The position numbers and the translations under genes are program-made. From Glaciimonas immobilis (GTDB taxonomy: Bacteria > Pseudomonadota > Gammaproteobacteria > Burkholderiales > Burkholderiaceae_D): DNA of 64,000 nt. Positions 27,168 through 35,192 of the stretch are shown here, piece after piece; position 1 is the first letter of the stretch, and the number at the start of each line of letters is the position of its first letter. Below the pieces are notes generated by a model. That model was not told the DNA's origin. It was given only the letters and a program-made list of their open reading frames with translations, and did not search any database. Location: positions 248,001 through 312,000 of the forward strand of contig NZ_JAAOZT010000012.1 of assembly GCF_011947285.1 (NCBI RefSeq). The letters run 5' to 3'.

Positions 27168-30089
27168 ATGCTGCGTAAAAAACGAGCACAACGAGTATGC
27201 ATCTTGTTGGGGCTTACCACCAACGTCATCGCACATGTTGCTATTGCCGCGACTTCAGGTGGTTTACAGGGTCATCTTCAATCTAATGGGGACATGCGCC
27301 CGGTAGCAAATGCTCGGCTGGAAATTCGCGAGACCGGTGCCAGCACGTCTAGTGCCAGCGACGGTGAATTTTTATTTAAAGACTTGCCGCCGGGCGACTA
27401 CACGCTGGTGATTACGGTAGGAAAACAAACACCTGTGGAGCAGGCGGTCCATGTGGACACAGGTTCGGTAACGACCCGTGCTATCACTATCGGAATTGAG
27501 AGCAAAGGGGTAGCTGAGTCAGAAAAGTCAGAAAAGGCCGAAGGGGCCAAGGACGCCAATGTAGCTGCCCTCGCAAACGTCACCATCAACTCCCGCCGCA
27601 GCGCAGTCACCGTGTCACGTGCCAGGCAGGAAGTGGCACCCAATATGATTAACATATTGCCAGCTGAAGAAATTCGCAAGCTACCGGACGTCAACGCAGG
27701 CGAAGCAGTGCGCCGCATTCCCGGGGTATCGCTGGAAAGCGATACCGGCGAAGGCCGCTTTGTGAATATACGTGGCTTGGATGCGGATCTTACCGGCACC
27801 ACTTTTGGCGGTGTGCGGTTACCGCCGACCAATACCGCCAGCCCGTTTGGCGGCGGTCGTGCAGTCGCCTTCGATTCCATTCCTGCGGGAATAATCGGAT
27901 CGATAGTCGTCACCAAAACCAACAAACCCGAGCAGGATGCTGAAGCGTTGGGCGGCACGGTAGAAATCACGCCAAAGACTGTTCCGTTATCCGGCAAGCC
28001 CTTCCTGGAAGCCAAAATTGGCACTGGTATCGAGCCACTGCGCAACACCGGCATTAAAGACCTCGGCGTCACTTTCGGCGGCAGATTTGGTGCACGGGAG
28101 AATGCGCCGAAAGATGGGCAATTTGTCGCTTATTCAGACAGGCCATTTAGTTTTATCGGCACGCTGTCTTATTACGAAGACAGACGTGGCGTTGACGATC
28201 TGGAAGCGTCGTATGTCGACGGACAACCGGCGATTCCCGACAAAGCGTATGGATCATTAGAACAACGGTATTACAACTATCATCGTAAGCGCCATGGTTA
28301 CGGCGGTGAGCTGGCGTATGAGCCTGATGCCGCCAACAAATGGTACGTGCGTTATTACGATGCCGGATATACCGAAACTGTCAGTCGCAATCGCTTGCTT
28401 CTGAATTTTCCGGGTAGTCCGACGACCAACGCAGATGGTAGTTTTACCGAGCAAGGGGTGACCTTCGATAAGACGCTGCGCGACGAAAAAGAAACCATCG
28501 ACACCAAAATATTTACCATCGGCGGAAAGCACGATCTGGGTGGCGCAAAGCTTGATTATCAGCTCGCGCATACCATCGGCTCATACGACAAACAGCACGA
28601 TTACAATTCTGATTTTTCTAATTCCGGCGCGTCGACAGTTACCTATAACAACACGGCAAGTCCAAATTTTCCGACCTACAATATTGTCGGTGGGACCAAT
28701 CCGCTTGATACATCGGGTTATACGTTGACCGGCTTTAATAATGGCACACAGCAAAATACCACCCGTGAATGGTCTGCTGCAACCAACCTTGCGATAGCCA
28801 CGCATTTCACCGCCGCAGAAGACGAGGAATTAAAGTTTGGCGCAAGTGTTCGGCTGCGTAAGAATACCCAGGCGATCGGTGCCTTTACTTATTCAGCCGT
28901 ACCGGCGATCCCGTTATCTCAGGCGACTAGCGGATCGGGTGTCACGTACTACGACAATCACTATCAGAATGGTCCACAAGTCAATCAGGAACTAATGCGA
29001 AGCACCTACCAGAATGGCACCGGCTTCGTACAAAATACTGCTGCCGATGCCGCAACCGCTGCACGTGGTGCCGCTGACAACAAAGAAAACGTGTATGCCT
29101 TATACGGTCAATATCAATTTGGATTCGGCAGACTTGGCGTCCTGACCGGTTTGCGTGCCGAACTCACTCGGGCACAATTCAACGGCAATGCGGTATCGAC
29201 ACAAGTAGACTCCGCCAACAATACAACTTACCCTTCGCAGCGGATATCTGCCGACAGCAAATATACAAATTATTTTCCATCGCTGCAGGCGCGCTATGAG
29301 TTTGCGCCATCTTTAATCGGCCGGGCTATCTACTCCAGTACCATCTCTCGCCCGGGCTTTAACCAAACCAGTGCTGCCATGAACATTAATCCGGGCGGCG
29401 ATTTTGTGTCGCAAGGGAATCCAGGTTTAAAGGCCACCACGTCCAACAACATCGATCTTTCGATAGAGCATTATTTGGCCCAAGGCGGCATTGCATCGTT
29501 TGGGATATTTAATAAGGCACTGTCGAATTACATCGTCAGTAAAGTGAGTACACAAACTTTTCCTAATAATGGATTGTTTGCTGGATTTACCGGACCCGCT
29601 AAAGTGTTTACGTATGACAACGTATCCTCAGCGCGAGTATTCGGATACGAACTGAATTACGAACAACGTTACCGGTCGTTGCCGGGATTGCTGAGCGGGT
29701 TCGGCACTTCATTCAACTGGACGTGGGTCCATTCGCGCCTTGAAATTCGTCCCGGTGAATTTGCGGCACTGCCTTCGACCTCTAAAAATACCGGCAATGC
29801 CGCGCTATTTTATGAGCGCAATGGTCTGGACATGCGCCTGGCGGCGTACTACGTCAGTAGAAATCTATTTGGTGTGGGAAGCTCTGCGGCAACCGATATC
29901 TATTCCGAGCCACGCTTCTCGCTAGATTTTGGTGCGAGTTACGCCCTCAAAAGCAACATCAGTATTTATCTGAATGTAAAAAATCTAACCAATACAGCGA
30001 TGAAGTTTACTGAAGGAACCGATAATCGCCCTATCCAGCGCGAGACCTACGGTAAGACGATTCAGGTCGGTCTGATGGCTAATTACTAA
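27168..30089 (+). CDS. TonB-dependent receptor with carboxypeptidase-regulatory-like N-terminal domain
   Basis: This 973-residue receptor has a signal peptide (cut near AIAATSG). A CarboxypepD_reg-like beta-sandwich spans about 30-110 (LQGHLQSNGDMRPVANARL...DLPPGDYTLVI). The plug has IRKLPDVNAGEAVRRIPGVS and VNIRGLDADLTGTTFGGVRL, and a long barrel ends KTIQVGLMANY. The plug text resembles the TonB-dependent receptor family first described from Xanthomonas and Caulobacter (TIGR01782 type). The ATG at 27168 is chosen because AAGGAA lies before it and the signal peptide starts there. It heads an operon with a YncE protein and exbB-exbD-tonB. Ligand unknown. Confidence 0.88.
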   Translation: MLRKKRAQRVCILLGLTTNVIAHVAIAATSGGLQGHLQSNGDMRPVANARLEIRETGASTSSASDGEFLFKDLPPGDYTLVITVGKQTPVEQAVHVDTGSVTTRAITIGIESKGVAESEKSEKAEGAKDANVAALANVTINSRRSAVTVSRARQEVAPNMINILPAEEIRKLPDVNAGEAVRRIPGVSLESDTGEGRFVNIRGLDADLTGTTFGGVRLPPTNTASPFGGGRAVAFDSIPAGIIGSIVVTKTNKPEQDAEALGGTVEITPKTVPLSGKPFLEAKIGTGIEPLRNTGIKDLGVTFGGRFGARENAPKDGQFVAYSDRPFSFIGTLSYYEDRRGVDDLEASYVDGQPAIPDKAYGSLEQRYYNYHRKRHGYGGELAYEPDAANKWYVRYYDAGYTETVSRNRLLLNFPGSPTTNADGSFTEQGVTFDKTLRDEKETIDTKIFTIGGKHDLGGAKLDYQLAHTIGSYDKQHDYNSDFSNSGASTVTYNNTASPNFPTYNIVGGTNPLDTSGYTLTGFNNGTQQNTTREWSAATNLAIATHFTAAEDEELKFGASVRLRKNTQAIGAFTYSAVPAIPLSQATSGSGVTYYDNHYQNGPQVNQELMRSTYQNGTGFVQNTAADAATAARGAADNKENVYALYGQYQFGFGRLGVLTGLRAELTRAQFNGNAVSTQVDSANNTTYPSQRISADSKYTNYFPSLQARYEFAPSLIGRAIYSSTISRPGFNQTSAAMNINPGGDFVSQGNPGLKATTSNNIDLSIEHYLAQGGIASFGIFNKALSNYIVSKVSTQTFPNNGLFAGFTGPAKVFTYDNVSSARVFGYELNYEQRYRSLPGLLSGFGTSFNWTWVHSRLEIRPGEFAALPSTSKNTGNAALFYERNGLDMRLAAYYVSRNLFGVGSSAATDIYSEPRFSLDFGASYALKSNISIYLNVKNLTNTAMKFTEGTDNRPIQRETYGKTIQVGLMANY

Positions 30090-30131
30090 ACTCTATCCTC
30101 CGACTATTTACACATTTGAATTGGCACAATA

Positions 30132-31175
30132 ATGAAGAACTTCACACTTAAAACGATGATCACGGTGACGCTATTGCCGATCGCACTGCTATCAACTGTT
30201 CACGCATCAACCCAGCATCAGTACGAGATAGCCTCTAAATATCCGCTTAGTGGTGTCGAAGGGTGGGACTATATCGCCCTCGATAGCAAGCGCGGCCATC
30301 TGTTTATCAGCCGCTCGGATCATGTCCAGGTTATGGATACAGCAACGGGAAAAATGGTCGGCAGTATCGTTGATACTGCGGGCGTTCACGGTGTTGCGTT
30401 TGCGCAGGATCTCAATCTTGGCTTTACCAGCAATGGCAAGTCCGACACCGTCACCGTGTTTGAACTCGATAGCTTGAAGGTAGTTGACACCATCAAGACC
30501 ACCGGTCATGGTCCCGATGCCATTTTGTACAATCCGGCACTCAAACGAATCTACACTTTTAACGGTCATGGTCAAAACGTGACGGTGATCGATGCAATGA
30601 CACGCAAGGTGATTGCCACCATCGCCGTTGCTGGCCGTCCGGAATTTGCAGTGAATGATAGTCAGGGCCATATCTTTTTTAATATCGAAGATAAGAACGA
30701 GATGGCGATGATCGATACGCAATCCTCAACCATCGTCAAGCGCTGGTCTTTGGCACCGTGCGAAGAGCCAAGCGGCTTAGCGATAGATGAAGCACAGCAT
30801 CGCCTGTTTGCTGTATGTAGTAACAAGAAAATGATGGTAGTGGACGCAGTCTCGGGAAAAATCGTTACGACCGTAGCAGTCGGCGATGGTCCGGACGCCG
30901 TCGCGTTTGATCCACATTCAAAACTGATATTTGTTTCTAACGGCAGCGGAGCGCTGACTGTGGTGCATCAGGAAACGCCAGATCGTTACACCGTGAAGAC
31001 AAATCTGCCAACCCAAAAAGGGGCGAAAACATTAGCGCTTAACCCAGATACGCATACGGTGTATCTGGTCGGCGCCCAATTCAGCCCGGCACCAGCAGTC
31101 ACCGCAAATGCGCCGCACCCGCGTCCTTCCGTGATCGCTGACACAGTCAACGTCATGGTGGTCTCACCCAAATAA
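30132..31175 (+). CDS. YncE-family beta-propeller protein, exported
   Basis: This 347-residue protein has a signal peptide (ALLSTVHAS). It then shows repeated YVTN/YncE blade sequences such as VQVMDTATGKMVGSIVD, VTVIDAMTRKVIATIAVAGRP and MMVVDAVSGKIVTTVAVGDGPDAVAF. The fold should be a seven-bladed propeller in the periplasm. In the family, E. coli YncE is periplasmic with no settled function. Being 42 bases after a receptor and before exbBD-tonB, it may bind the imported ligand or assist the receptor. Confidence 0.85.
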   Translation: MKNFTLKTMITVTLLPIALLSTVHASTQHQYEIASKYPLSGVEGWDYIALDSKRGHLFISRSDHVQVMDTATGKMVGSIVDTAGVHGVAFAQDLNLGFTSNGKSDTVTVFELDSLKVVDTIKTTGHGPDAILYNPALKRIYTFNGHGQNVTVIDAMTRKVIATIAVAGRPEFAVNDSQGHIFFNIEDKNEMAMIDTQSSTIVKRWSLAPCEEPSGLAIDEAQHRLFAVCSNKKMMVVDAVSGKIVTTVAVGDGPDAVAFDPHSKLIFVSNGSGALTVVHQETPDRYTVKTNLPTQKGAKTLALNPDTHTVYLVGAQFSPAPAVTANAPHPRPSVIADTVNVMVVSPK

Positions 31176-31243
31176 TTCGGAAAATGTGAATGTGACAGCA
31201 TCTACATTCACCAAACGTACACCGTTAGAATGAGGAATATAAA

Positions 31244-31894
31244 ATGTTAAACAGTATCATTAGCTTCTCCGCCCAGTCCTACGGCTTGCTGCCGCTGATG
31301 GCTTTTATTTTGCTTATAGCGCTCATCGTCATTGCAGATCGGGTTATTTTCTTTGCGGTGTCGGTAAAAAAAGGGACGCACCTGGACGACGATCTGGAGT
31401 TGGTCAATCCGGGAAATCTTGCCGATCTCCATAAACTTTCAGCGCACTATACGGGTTCGGTGCAAGGTGCATTAGTAAGCCATGCCATCAGATATCAAGC
31501 CAGTGGAGAGGTCGAACTTGAACGCAAGATAGAAGAAGCGATTATGCGTCAGATGCCAAAACTGGATCGTAATCTTTGGGTGTTGGATACGGCCGTCACG
31601 TTGGGGCCTCTGCTGGGTTTGTTTGGCACTATCGCAGGCATGATCGGTTCGTTTAATGTACTGGGCGCATCCGGCACTGGCAATCCGATGGCTGTATCGG
31701 GCGGGATCGCCCACGCATTAATCGCAACAGGTTTTGGTCTCACCATCGCCATTATCGGCATGGTAATGCTGAATTATCTTAATAAGCGCGTGCGCATGGT
31801 GATTCTGCAAATGGACCTAATCAAATCGATGCTTATTTCACGCCTGACGCATACGGCGCAGGTTGAAAAGCGCCTGACCGCTGTAGCGCACTAA
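31244..31894 (+). CDS. exbB: ExbB-type proton channel protein (second TonB system)
   Basis: This 216-residue three-helix MotA/TolQ/ExbB protein has the core LGPLLGLFGTIAGMIGSFNVLG and a conserved third helix region (AHALIATGFGLTIAIIGMVML). It is followed after 19 bases by exbD. It differs clearly from the ExbB at 13326-13976, so the two loci are not a recent duplication. Confidence 0.93.
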   Translation: MLNSIISFSAQSYGLLPLMAFILLIALIVIADRVIFFAVSVKKGTHLDDDLELVNPGNLADLHKLSAHYTGSVQGALVSHAIRYQASGEVELERKIEEAIMRQMPKLDRNLWVLDTAVTLGPLLGLFGTIAGMIGSFNVLGASGTGNPMAVSGGIAHALIATGFGLTIAIIGMVMLNYLNKRVRMVILQMDLIKSMLISRLTHTAQVEKRLTAVAH

Positions 31895-31913
31895 ACGGAG
31901 AATCAACGATTTT

Positions 31914-32324
31914 ATGAGAAATCATCGCGCCCACTATTTTGGCAGTGAAGAAAAAGCCCGTATCGAGATCATCCCGATGATCGACATCATGATGTTTTTA
32001 CTGGTTTTCTTTATGTTAGTCACACTCAAAATGATTGAAAACAACGGAATGAAACTCGAACTTCCGCAATCATCGACATCCGCGCCCATCGAAACCACCA
32101 AAATTACTTTGGGCGTCACACGCGATGGCGCGCTGCATCTGAATGGTGTCGCTATTTCGGAAGTGAATTTAATTGCTCGCCTGAAAGAACTTCAGGCAAC
32201 GAAAAAAGTTGACGTGGTCATCGCTGGCGATAAAGGCGTGGACTATCAACGGATCGTCAGGACCATGGACGTGGTGCGTATGGCCGGTATCAGCTCGGTT
32301 GCGCTTGCGACCAGCCAAAACTGA
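31914..32324 (+). CDS. exbD: ExbD-type biopolymer transport protein (second TonB system)
   Basis: This 136-residue protein has a single N-terminal membrane helix. The essential aspartate is in IEIIPMIDIMMFLLVFFML (Asp23). The periplasmic domain contains ITLGVTRDGALHLNGV and VVIAGDKGVDYQRIVRTMDVV. A GGAG site lies about 14 bases before the ATG. It lies between exbB and tonB. Confidence 0.93.
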   Translation: MRNHRAHYFGSEEKARIEIIPMIDIMMFLLVFFMLVTLKMIENNGMKLELPQSSTSAPIETTKITLGVTRDGALHLNGVAISEVNLIARLKELQATKKVDVVIAGDKGVDYQRIVRTMDVVRMAGISSVALATSQN

Positions 32325-32386
32325 TTGCCACATTGCTTGGTCATTACTTGATTAACCCGTTGGAATCGTTGGATAAGGTCAGTAAA

Positions 32387-33103
32387 ATGAATGCAAGTGT
32401 TTTATCTCCTGGTGCGGGGGCTTTGTGGAGTCCCGGCGCGTCCCGTTCCGGGGAGCATCGGACCATGGCGATAGCGATTGTCATCGGCATTATGATTGAG
32501 GTTATTTTGCTGGTTGGCGCAGCCACCCTACATTTTTCAAACGCAGCTATTCCACCTGCCCCGACACCGACGCGAATTGTCATGCATGCGGAGTTGGTGA
32601 AGATCGACACACCACTTCCACCGCCACCGCCGATGCCTGAAATCAAGAAAATCGTCAAGCATCAGTCAATCGTGCCCCGCCCAACCGCCCAGCAAAGTCC
32701 ACAAAAAAGTCTGCCGGTCGAAGCACCCATGATGCCGGTTGCGGCGGTCCCCGCTCCGAGCGCGCCGGCAGTGGCGACAACAACCAATAACGTGACACCG
32801 CAAGCGGCAGCCCCAGCGCCCGCGCGCGTAAATAGCGGGCCTGTCGCCATTGGTCTGGTCTGCCCGGTGCAATCCAAACCAGAGATGCCGAAACGCGCCG
32901 AAGCGGAAGGAATTTCAGGTAGCGTGATTGCGCGCGCAACGATCAGCGCGGGCAAAGTCGTGCATGTCGAGATTGTCCGGTCACGACCCCCGGGCGTTTT
33001 TGACGAAGTTGTGCGCCGGGCCATGTCGCAATATCAATGCGACAGCAATGCCGCGGGCACTGTTGTTGCAGAGCAAAGCTTTAATTTTACGTTATCTGAT
33101 TAG
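32387..33103 (+). CDS. tonB: TonB-like energy transducer (second TonB system)
   Basis: This 238-residue protein has a membrane anchor at about 27-48 (AIAIVIGIMIEVILLVGAATL). A proline/alanine-rich spacer follows (PLPPPPPMPEIKKIV, APAPARVNSG), then a C-terminal TonB domain (PEMPKRAEAEGISGSVIARATISAGKVVHVEIVRSRPPGVFDEVV). The ATG at 32387 has an AAGGTC site; a longer frame would have to start from a TTG at 32333. It closes the operon receptor-yncE-exbB-exbD-tonB. Confidence 0.9.
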   Translation: MNASVLSPGAGALWSPGASRSGEHRTMAIAIVIGIMIEVILLVGAATLHFSNAAIPPAPTPTRIVMHAELVKIDTPLPPPPPMPEIKKIVKHQSIVPRPTAQQSPQKSLPVEAPMMPVAAVPAPSAPAVATTTNNVTPQAAAPAPARVNSGPVAIGLVCPVQSKPEMPKRAEAEGISGSVIARATISAGKVVHVEIVRSRPPGVFDEVVRRAMSQYQCDSNAAGTVVAEQSFNFTLSD

Positions 33104-33185
33104 CGCGGACGACAAGGTAAACGATAACTTAAACGATAACGCAGACCATAAAGCGGACCACGCGGACAAAAATGCTCTGCCTGTC

Positions 33186-33209
33186 TGGCGGGCTAAGGGT
33201 AACCCGCCA
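33186..33209. repeat. GC-rich hairpin after the second TonB operon
   Basis: TGGCGGG and CCCGCCA arms of 7 bases enclose a 10-base loop between the convergent tonB and DUF3597 genes. No T-run follows on either strand, so it may slow transcription or protect mRNA ends rather than act as a classical terminator. Confidence 0.4.
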
Positions 33210-33248
33210 CGACTAACGGGGCGCACCGGAAGTAACGCACCGGAAATA

Positions 33249-33674
33249 TCAGTCCTTAAGATCAGCTGGCACCTTTCCGCCATTTTGCGCAACCTTATTC
33301 ATGACTTGCCGGTGCAACCATATATTCATCGCAGCCGAATCGCTAGTGTCGCCAGAATAGTTTAATTCATGTGCTAACGATGTTCTTGACTGCAGGCTGC
33401 TATCAAGCCCCAACAGTTTCATCAAGTCCACTATCGACGTGCGCCAGTTCAACTGCTGGGCCGAAGGCATGGCATCAAGGACATTTTCAACGTCTACCTC
33501 CTGAATTGCCTGACTAGCTGCTGGTGCATCTGGCGCAATAGTTGACCCGCCAGCTGACGATGGCTGTGCAGGTGCTGCGGAAGACCCTGAGGTACTCCCG
33601 CTTGCAGCGCTCTGCGTCACCGCCGGATGTGATGGCGGGAAAATTTTTTGAAAAATGCTGGATAGAATGCCCAT
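33249..33674 (-). CDS. DUF3597 family protein
   Basis: This 141-residue protein begins MGILSSIFQKIFPP, has a low-complexity Ser/Ala/Gly/Pro linker (about 20-58), then a conserved domain. That domain reads VDVENVLDAMPSAQQLNWRTSIVDLMKLLGLDSSLQSR...LAHELNY and ends with a short helix. This is the DUF3597 pattern as I remember it; function unknown. The ATG at 33674 is preceded by CAGGAGTTAATA; the frame runs further upstream without a better site. It lies 37 bases after the CmpX-like gene on the same strand, so the two are probably co-transcribed. Confidence 0.8.
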   Translation of the reverse strand: MGILSSIFQKIFPPSHPAVTQSAASGSTSGSSAAPAQPSSAGGSTIAPDAPAASQAIQEVDVENVLDAMPSAQQLNWRTSIVDLMKLLGLDSSLQSRTSLAHELNYSGDTSDSAAMNIWLHRQVMNKVAQNGGKVPADLKD

Positions 33675-33711
33675 TATTAACTCCTGACGAGATTGGTAGG
33701 GTAGGCAAGCC

Positions 33712-34455
33712 TTATTGCCTTGGGTTGGTAGGGTCCGTGACAATTGAGGCGACGTGTTCTATTTTCGACGCTGCATCATCGCTTTTATCATACCATTTGG
33801 CAACAATCTTGGACGCTGTGTCTTTTCCACCCAGACCAAACGCCAGACCGAGGGCTAAAGCCAACGCACCAACGAATCCCATAAACAGCGTATTGATCAA
33901 CGTGACCGCAATGCCAAGCTGATTGACGGCAATGACAATGGTAAAAATCCACACTGCTGTTTTCGCAACTTTTGCCAGAAGATCCGGTTTCGAAAAGTCC
34001 GCTTCCGATGCCGCGCCGCGTGCCATTGCCTCCAATGCCTGAGCAGCCAGTCCGCCTAATACAATAATCACAAGTGCAACGATCAAGTTCGGCAACCATA
34101 ACAGGAACTGGGCAAGAACTGCAGAGATGGCTGGCAAGCCCAACGCATCAAAGGCGATAACCATTACAATCAGACGCAGAAACCATTTGATAATTTCGCC
34201 CAAAAAACCTGAAGCATCAGTCTGCATGCCCGTCCTGCGAATGAACTCGGAAATGCCGGCCCGATCCGCTAAGATATTGAATTTCACTGCGTGAAGAAGT
34301 GCCGCCACCGCTTTACCTATCAGGGTTGCAATAAACCAACCTATGATTAAGATCAGCACAAAACCAATGAGGCGAGGGATCGCTGAAAAAAACAACGCAA
34401 TCGCACCAGACATAGAGGCCATCATCGTGTCGCCGAAATCCGTCACTGTATTCAT
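33712..34455 (-). CDS. CmpX-like membrane protein with mechanosensitive-channel-type TM helix repeats
   Basis: This 247-residue inner-membrane protein has hydrophobic segments at about 22-45, 90-108, 118-140, 165-185 and 190-212. It matches the 'conserved TM helix' repeat proteins related to small-conductance mechanosensitive channels. The closest described example I know of is CmpX. The glycine-rich pore-like stretch GALALALGLAFGLGGKDTASKIV resembles the MscS pore helix. The C-terminal beta domain of true MscS is missing. A role in envelope stress or osmotic response is an inference. Confidence 0.75.
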   Translation of the reverse strand: MNTVTDFGDTMMASMSGAIALFFSAIPRLIGFVLILIIGWFIATLIGKAVAALLHAVKFNILADRAGISEFIRRTGMQTDASGFLGEIIKWFLRLIVMVIAFDALGLPAISAVLAQFLLWLPNLIVALVIIVLGGLAAQALEAMARGAASEADFSKPDLLAKVAKTAVWIFTIVIAVNQLGIAVTLINTLFMGFVGALALALGLAFGLGGKDTASKIVAKWYDKSDDAASKIEHVASIVTDPTNPRQ

Positions 34456-34696
34456 AGATTCTCCTAATTAAGATAGCGTAAGGCAGCAATTTTGCAGATA
34501 GTGGTAGTTTATACAAGTTAGATTTCACCGCGCGTAGGGCAAATGCTGAACAGTACGTAGGAGGAGCTTCCCGCTGGCGGCGATTTGTAATTACCGTTAA
34601 TCAACCTTGCACAGATTTTGCATGCAAATGCGCACCCAGCCCTGCGGGGTTTTGACAGGATAGCCCCGCCCACCGTTGCACTTTGGAGATTTGCAA

Positions 34697-35101
34697 ATGA
34701 CGACAACTAAACAAACTTTTTCATTCCCGCAAAGCCAGGGGGTACCGCCCCAGGTTGGCCCGTTTGCGCACGCTACACAATGGGGCAACTTGTTGTTTAT
34801 TACCGGGCAAATGCCGACCGATCCGGCTACCGGTGCTGTGGTCGGTGACGATATCGTTACGCAAGCTACGCAAGTGCGCAAAAACCTTGAAGCCGTGCTG
34901 GCGCAGTTCGGCCTGACATTCGATGATGCGTTGATGGTGCGTATATACCTCACCTCTTTTGAGGATTACGCGGCGTTTAATACTGCCTACGCCAGCTGGT
35001 TCAAAGGTCCGTTGCCCAGCCGCACTTGCGTGGGCGTCACCGGGCTTGCTGTGGGAGCGATTGTTGAGATTGATTTGATTGCTGGAATTGCCAACGGGTA
35101 A
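34697..35101 (+). CDS. RidA family deaminase-type protein
   Basis: This 134-residue protein belongs to the RidA/YjgF/UK114 family, whose members hydrolyse reactive enamine/imine intermediates. The typical text is present: PFAHATQWGNLLFITGQMPTDPATG, VRIYLTSFEDYAAFNTAYASWF and PSRTCVGVTGLAVGAIVEIDLIA. The substrate-binding arginine is the Arg in PSRT, and the conserved glutamate is in VEID. The ATG at 34697 is preceded by TTTGGAGATT. It converges with the gamma-glutamyltransferase-family gene. It could support the amino-acid or amide chemistry of that neighbour. Confidence 0.88.
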   Translation: MTTTKQTFSFPQSQGVPPQVGPFAHATQWGNLLFITGQMPTDPATGAVVGDDIVTQATQVRKNLEAVLAQFGLTFDDALMVRIYLTSFEDYAAFNTAYASWFKGPLPSRTCVGVTGLAVGAIVEIDLIAGIANG

Positions 35102-35138
35102 ACGATTGACATGTTGACGTCACGCAGTTAACGCAACA

Positions 35139-35163
35139 ACATGCATCCGTATCAGATGCATGT
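35139..35163. terminator. Hairpin between convergent genes
   Basis: Perfect 9-base arms ACATGCATC / GATGCATGT enclose a 7-base loop between the stops of the RidA gene and the gamma-glutamyltransferase-family gene. It probably ends or stabilises both transcripts. A T-run is lacking, so classical intrinsic termination is uncertain. Confidence 0.45.
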
Positions 35164-35192
35164 GCAAACACACTTAGCCGCACTTAGCCACA

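Noticed and set aside
27398-28072. 224-codon minus-strand frame opposite the second receptor
   Set aside because: Antisense to a clear TonB-dependent receptor; no family features of its own.
9692-33103. Recent duplication of the two TonB-ExbB-ExbD sets
   Set aside because: Gene orders and protein sequences differ clearly between the two loci, so a recent duplication is not supported.
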